7,311 nucleotides of DNA from Chloroflexota bacterium (GTDB lineage: Bacteria > Chloroflexota > Limnocylindria > Limnocylindrales > CSP1-4). Both the position numbers and the translations under genes were made by a program. The DNA is taken from positions 1 to 7,311 of the forward strand of contig JAJYGO010000251.1 of NCBI GenBank assembly GCA_021785115.1. Direction: 5' to 3'. The notes beneath the pieces were generated by a model. It searched no databases. It was not told the origin of the DNA and worked only from the letters and a program-made list of their open reading frames with translations. Positions 5,831 to 7,311 of the stretch are shown here, piece after piece; position 1 is the first letter of the stretch; every line of letters begins with the position of its first letter.

Positions 5831-6763
5831 ATGCGGCTCGTTCAGTACCTGAACGGTGACCATCTCGGCGTCGGGGTGATGCGCGGCGGCGAGGTCGTGT
5901 ATGCCGGTTATCCCGACATGCTGTCCTTTATCCGAGACGGGGAGCGGGCCCTGGATCGCGCGCGCGAGGCGCTCGATCATGGCCGTCCGGTCCATCACGA
6001 CAAACTGGCGGCGCCAATCACCAACTCGGCGAAGATCTTCGGGTCAGGACCGAACTATCTGGGCCACGGGAAGGAAGACCCCGACTGGGTGCCGGCGGAA
6101 GAGCCGCAGTGGGACTTCATCAAGCTGACGAGTTCGGTGACCGGGCCTTACGACGACATTGTCATTCCGCCGGCGGACGACGTGATCAAACGCGGGCCCG
6201 GGAGCAAAGCGAAGTTCGCCGAGGAGCACGGGTTCGCGGTGGATTACGAGGTCGAGTTCGGGGTCGTCCTCGGCAGCCGTGCCAAGAACGTCCGACGCGA
6301 AGACGCGTACGACCATGTCTTCGGGTACACGATCCTCAACGACGTCGGTTCCCGGAGCGTGCAGTTTCATTTCAACCAGCGCGACCTCGGCAAGAACTTC
6401 GATACGTTCTGTCCGATGGGCCCGTGCATCGTAACCAAGGACGAGATCTCGGACATCCGCGAGGTCCGCGTGGAAGCCTACGTGAACGGCCAGGTGCGGC
6501 AGAGCGAACTGATCGGCGACCAGTTGAACCTGCCGGATGTCGCCATCGAGTGGCTGAGTTCGATCATCACGCTGGATCCCGGCGACATCCTTAGCACTGG
6601 CACCCCCGCCGGATGCGGGACGTTCATGAACCCGCCCCAGTTCCTAAAGCCGGGTGACGTCGTCCGCTGCACGGCAAGCGGTATCGGATACATCGAGAAC
6701 CGGGTCGTGGCCAGCACGGCCCGGACGTATCCCGAGCGGACGTCTGCTTCACGTGCGAGCTGA
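5831..6763 (+). CDS. fumarylacetoacetate hydrolase (FAH) family protein, probable diketo-acid hydrolase
   Basis: 310 residues. The C-terminal FAH domain (about 65-295) shows the metal triad: E140 and E142 in 'DYEVEFGVVLG' (138-148) and D171 in 'YTILNDVGSR' (166-175). It also has 'LGKNFDTFCPMGPCIV' (186-201) and 'ILSTGTPAGCGTF' (253-265), all hallmarks of the family. Members cleave carbon-carbon bonds in 2,4-diketo acids (acylpyruvases, fumarylacetoacetase, 2,4-diketo-3-deoxyrhamnonate hydrolase) or isomerise or decarboxylate related acids, using Mg or Mn. In this operon a late step releasing pyruvate is the natural inference. Residues about 118-136, rich in Lys and Gly before the ExE motif, look like an insertion compared with the usual close spacing of 'lP' and 'DYE'. 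It starts 13 bases after the MBL-fold gene and is followed by a stem-loop before the binding-protein gene. Ureidoglycolate lyase or isomerase activity cannot be excluded. Confidence 0.92.
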   Translation: MRLVQYLNGDHLGVGVMRGGEVVYAGYPDMLSFIRDGERALDRAREALDHGRPVHHDKLAAPITNSAKIFGSGPNYLGHGKEDPDWVPAEEPQWDFIKLTSSVTGPYDDIVIPPADDVIKRGPGSKAKFAEEHGFAVDYEVEFGVVLGSRAKNVRREDAYDHVFGYTILNDVGSRSVQFHFNQRDLGKNFDTFCPMGPCIVTKDEISDIREVRVEAYVNGQVRQSELIGDQLNLPDVAIEWLSSIITLDPGDILSTGTPAGCGTFMNPPQFLKPGDVVRCTASGIGYIENRVVASTARTYPERTSASRAS

Positions 6764-6785
6764 CGAGCGGCTAACTGCCCGCTCG
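6764..6785. other. intercistronic stem-loop between enzyme and transporter genes
   Basis: CGAGCGG (6764-6770) and CCGCTCG (6779-6785) pair perfectly in a 7-bp GC-rich stem with an 8-base loop, immediately after the FAH-family stop and just before the ribosome site at 6791. There is no T-run. Hairpins in this position often protect an upstream transcript end or set different levels of binding protein and enzymes; partial termination is also possible. Confidence 0.45.
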
Positions 6786-6803
6786 CAGAGAGGAGGACAA
6801 GAA

Positions 6804-7311
6804 GTGGCAGATCGCTCCAAGGGGTCTTGGCTGAAGAGATGGGGCACGCTGGCCGTGGTGACTGTGGTCCTGGCCGGGTGTTCCAGTACCGCGACCTCCA
6901 CGGGCACGCCCGTGGCCGTGAGTTCTGCAAGCGGCACGACAGCCAGCGTATCTCCTGGCGGTTCCCCGGCGGCGTCGCAGGCGGCTTCCCCGGCGGCAGC
7001 CACCTCGGCCAAGCCCGCGCCTGCGACGCTCAACCTGTGGTTGGGCGGGATTCTCACGACCGCGACGCCGGGATCGGATGCTCGGAAATGGGTGGATCAG
7101 CAGATCACACGGTTCGAGCAGGCGAACCCTGGCTCGAGCGTCAATATCACGCTCCTGCCGTCTAATAACGACCAGCTCGCGGCTCAAGTCGAGGCGGCGT
7201 TCGCCGCCCACAACGTTCCCGATGTAATGATGCTCTACTCGGGTTCCTACACCCTTGCGTACCAGTCGGGGCTCATGCCACTGAACAAGTATGTGAACGC
7301 GACACCTGGGT
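6804..7311 (+). CDS. ABC-transporter sugar-binding lipoprotein (5' part, runs off the right edge)
   Basis: 169 codons are present. Residues 1-13 are basic, 14-24 hydrophobic, and VLAGC (22-26) is a lipobox, so Cys26 should be lipidated and the protein anchored outside the membrane. Residues 27-74 form a long Ser/Thr/Ala/Gly/Pro-rich tether. The mature domain then begins with 'ATLNLWLGG' (74-82), followed by 'WVDQQITRFEQANPGSSVNI' (96-115) and 'AAHNVPDVMMLYSG' (134-147). This is the opening of family 1 extracellular solute-binding proteins, which deliver mono- and oligosaccharides to ABC importers. The start is GTG 6804, set by AGGAGG (6791-6796) 7 bases upstream. It follows the enzyme genes by 40 bases on the same strand. 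The rest of the protein, and probably two permease genes, would lie to the right. The ligand cannot be inferred. Confidence 0.92.
   Translation, partial: MADRSKGSWLKRWGTLAVVTVVLAGCSSTATSTGTPVAVSSASGTTASVSPGGSPAASQAASPAAATSAKPAPATLNLWLGGILTTATPGSDARKWVDQQITRFEQANPGSSVNITLLPSNNDQLAAQVEAAFAAHNVPDVMMLYSGSYTLAYQSGLMPLNKYVNATPG

Noticed and set aside
2117..7311. Known D-apiose degradation cluster
   Set aside because: As far as I recall, that pathway uses a Gfo/Idh/MocA-type dehydrogenase, a dedicated lactonase and oxo-isoapionate enzymes. None matches the families seen here.
1..7311. CRISPR arrays, tRNA or rRNA genes, toxin-antitoxin or phage-defence genes
   Set aside because: I saw no regularly spaced repeats, no tRNA-like cloverleaf or rRNA sequence, and no defence domain on either strand.

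Overview
This is a GC-rich bacterial window. It carries the 5' part of a FadR-type GntR repressor gene (minus strand), a decayed insertion sequence, and a tightly packed plus-strand operon for uptake and breakdown of a small organic compound, most likely a sugar or sugar acid. The codon use, GTG starts, strong GGAGG ribosome sites, and a lipoprotein with a long Ser/Thr/Ala/Pro-rich linker would suit a Chloroflexota or actinobacterial genome. Nothing here fixes the phylum, so that placement is only a guess.

Layout. Positions 1-527 (minus) encode the first 175 residues of a winged-helix/FCD regulator. Positions 528-656 hold its leader, a candidate operator and a TTGACA promoter. Positions about 674-2038 hold the remains of an insertion sequence resembling the ISKra4 family; its transposase reading frame is broken at least three times. 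Positions 2047-2093 hold a TTGACA-N18-TAGAGT promoter followed directly by a perfect 14-bp palindrome, ACCGGTCGACCGGT. Eleven bases of this palindrome recur in the regulator's own promoter. From 2117 six genes follow on the plus strand: a transaldolase-like aldolase, a short-chain dehydrogenase/reductase (SDR), a ketopantoate-reductase-family dehydrogenase, a metallo-beta-lactamase-fold hydrolase, a fumarylacetoacetate-hydrolase-family enzyme, and the start of an ABC-transporter sugar-binding lipoprotein that runs off the right edge.

How it may work together (inference). The lipoprotein would capture the substrate and pass it to permeases probably encoded further right. The two dehydrogenases would oxidise or reduce it, the MBL-fold protein could open a lactone, and the FAH-family enzyme could cleave a 2,4-diketo acid into pyruvate and a second acid. 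The transaldolase-like protein would cleave or transfer a carbon unit. The FadR-type regulator would repress both promoters until an organic-acid intermediate binds its FCD domain. I know of no described pathway with this exact enzyme set. Two of the enzymes also have changed catalytic-site residues: Asp to Asn in the aldolase, and HxHxDH to HxAxDH in the hydrolase. The substrate cannot be named from sequence alone.

The insertion sequence appears to have landed between the two -35 boxes of what was once a compact divergent promoter region. Both promoters were left whole.
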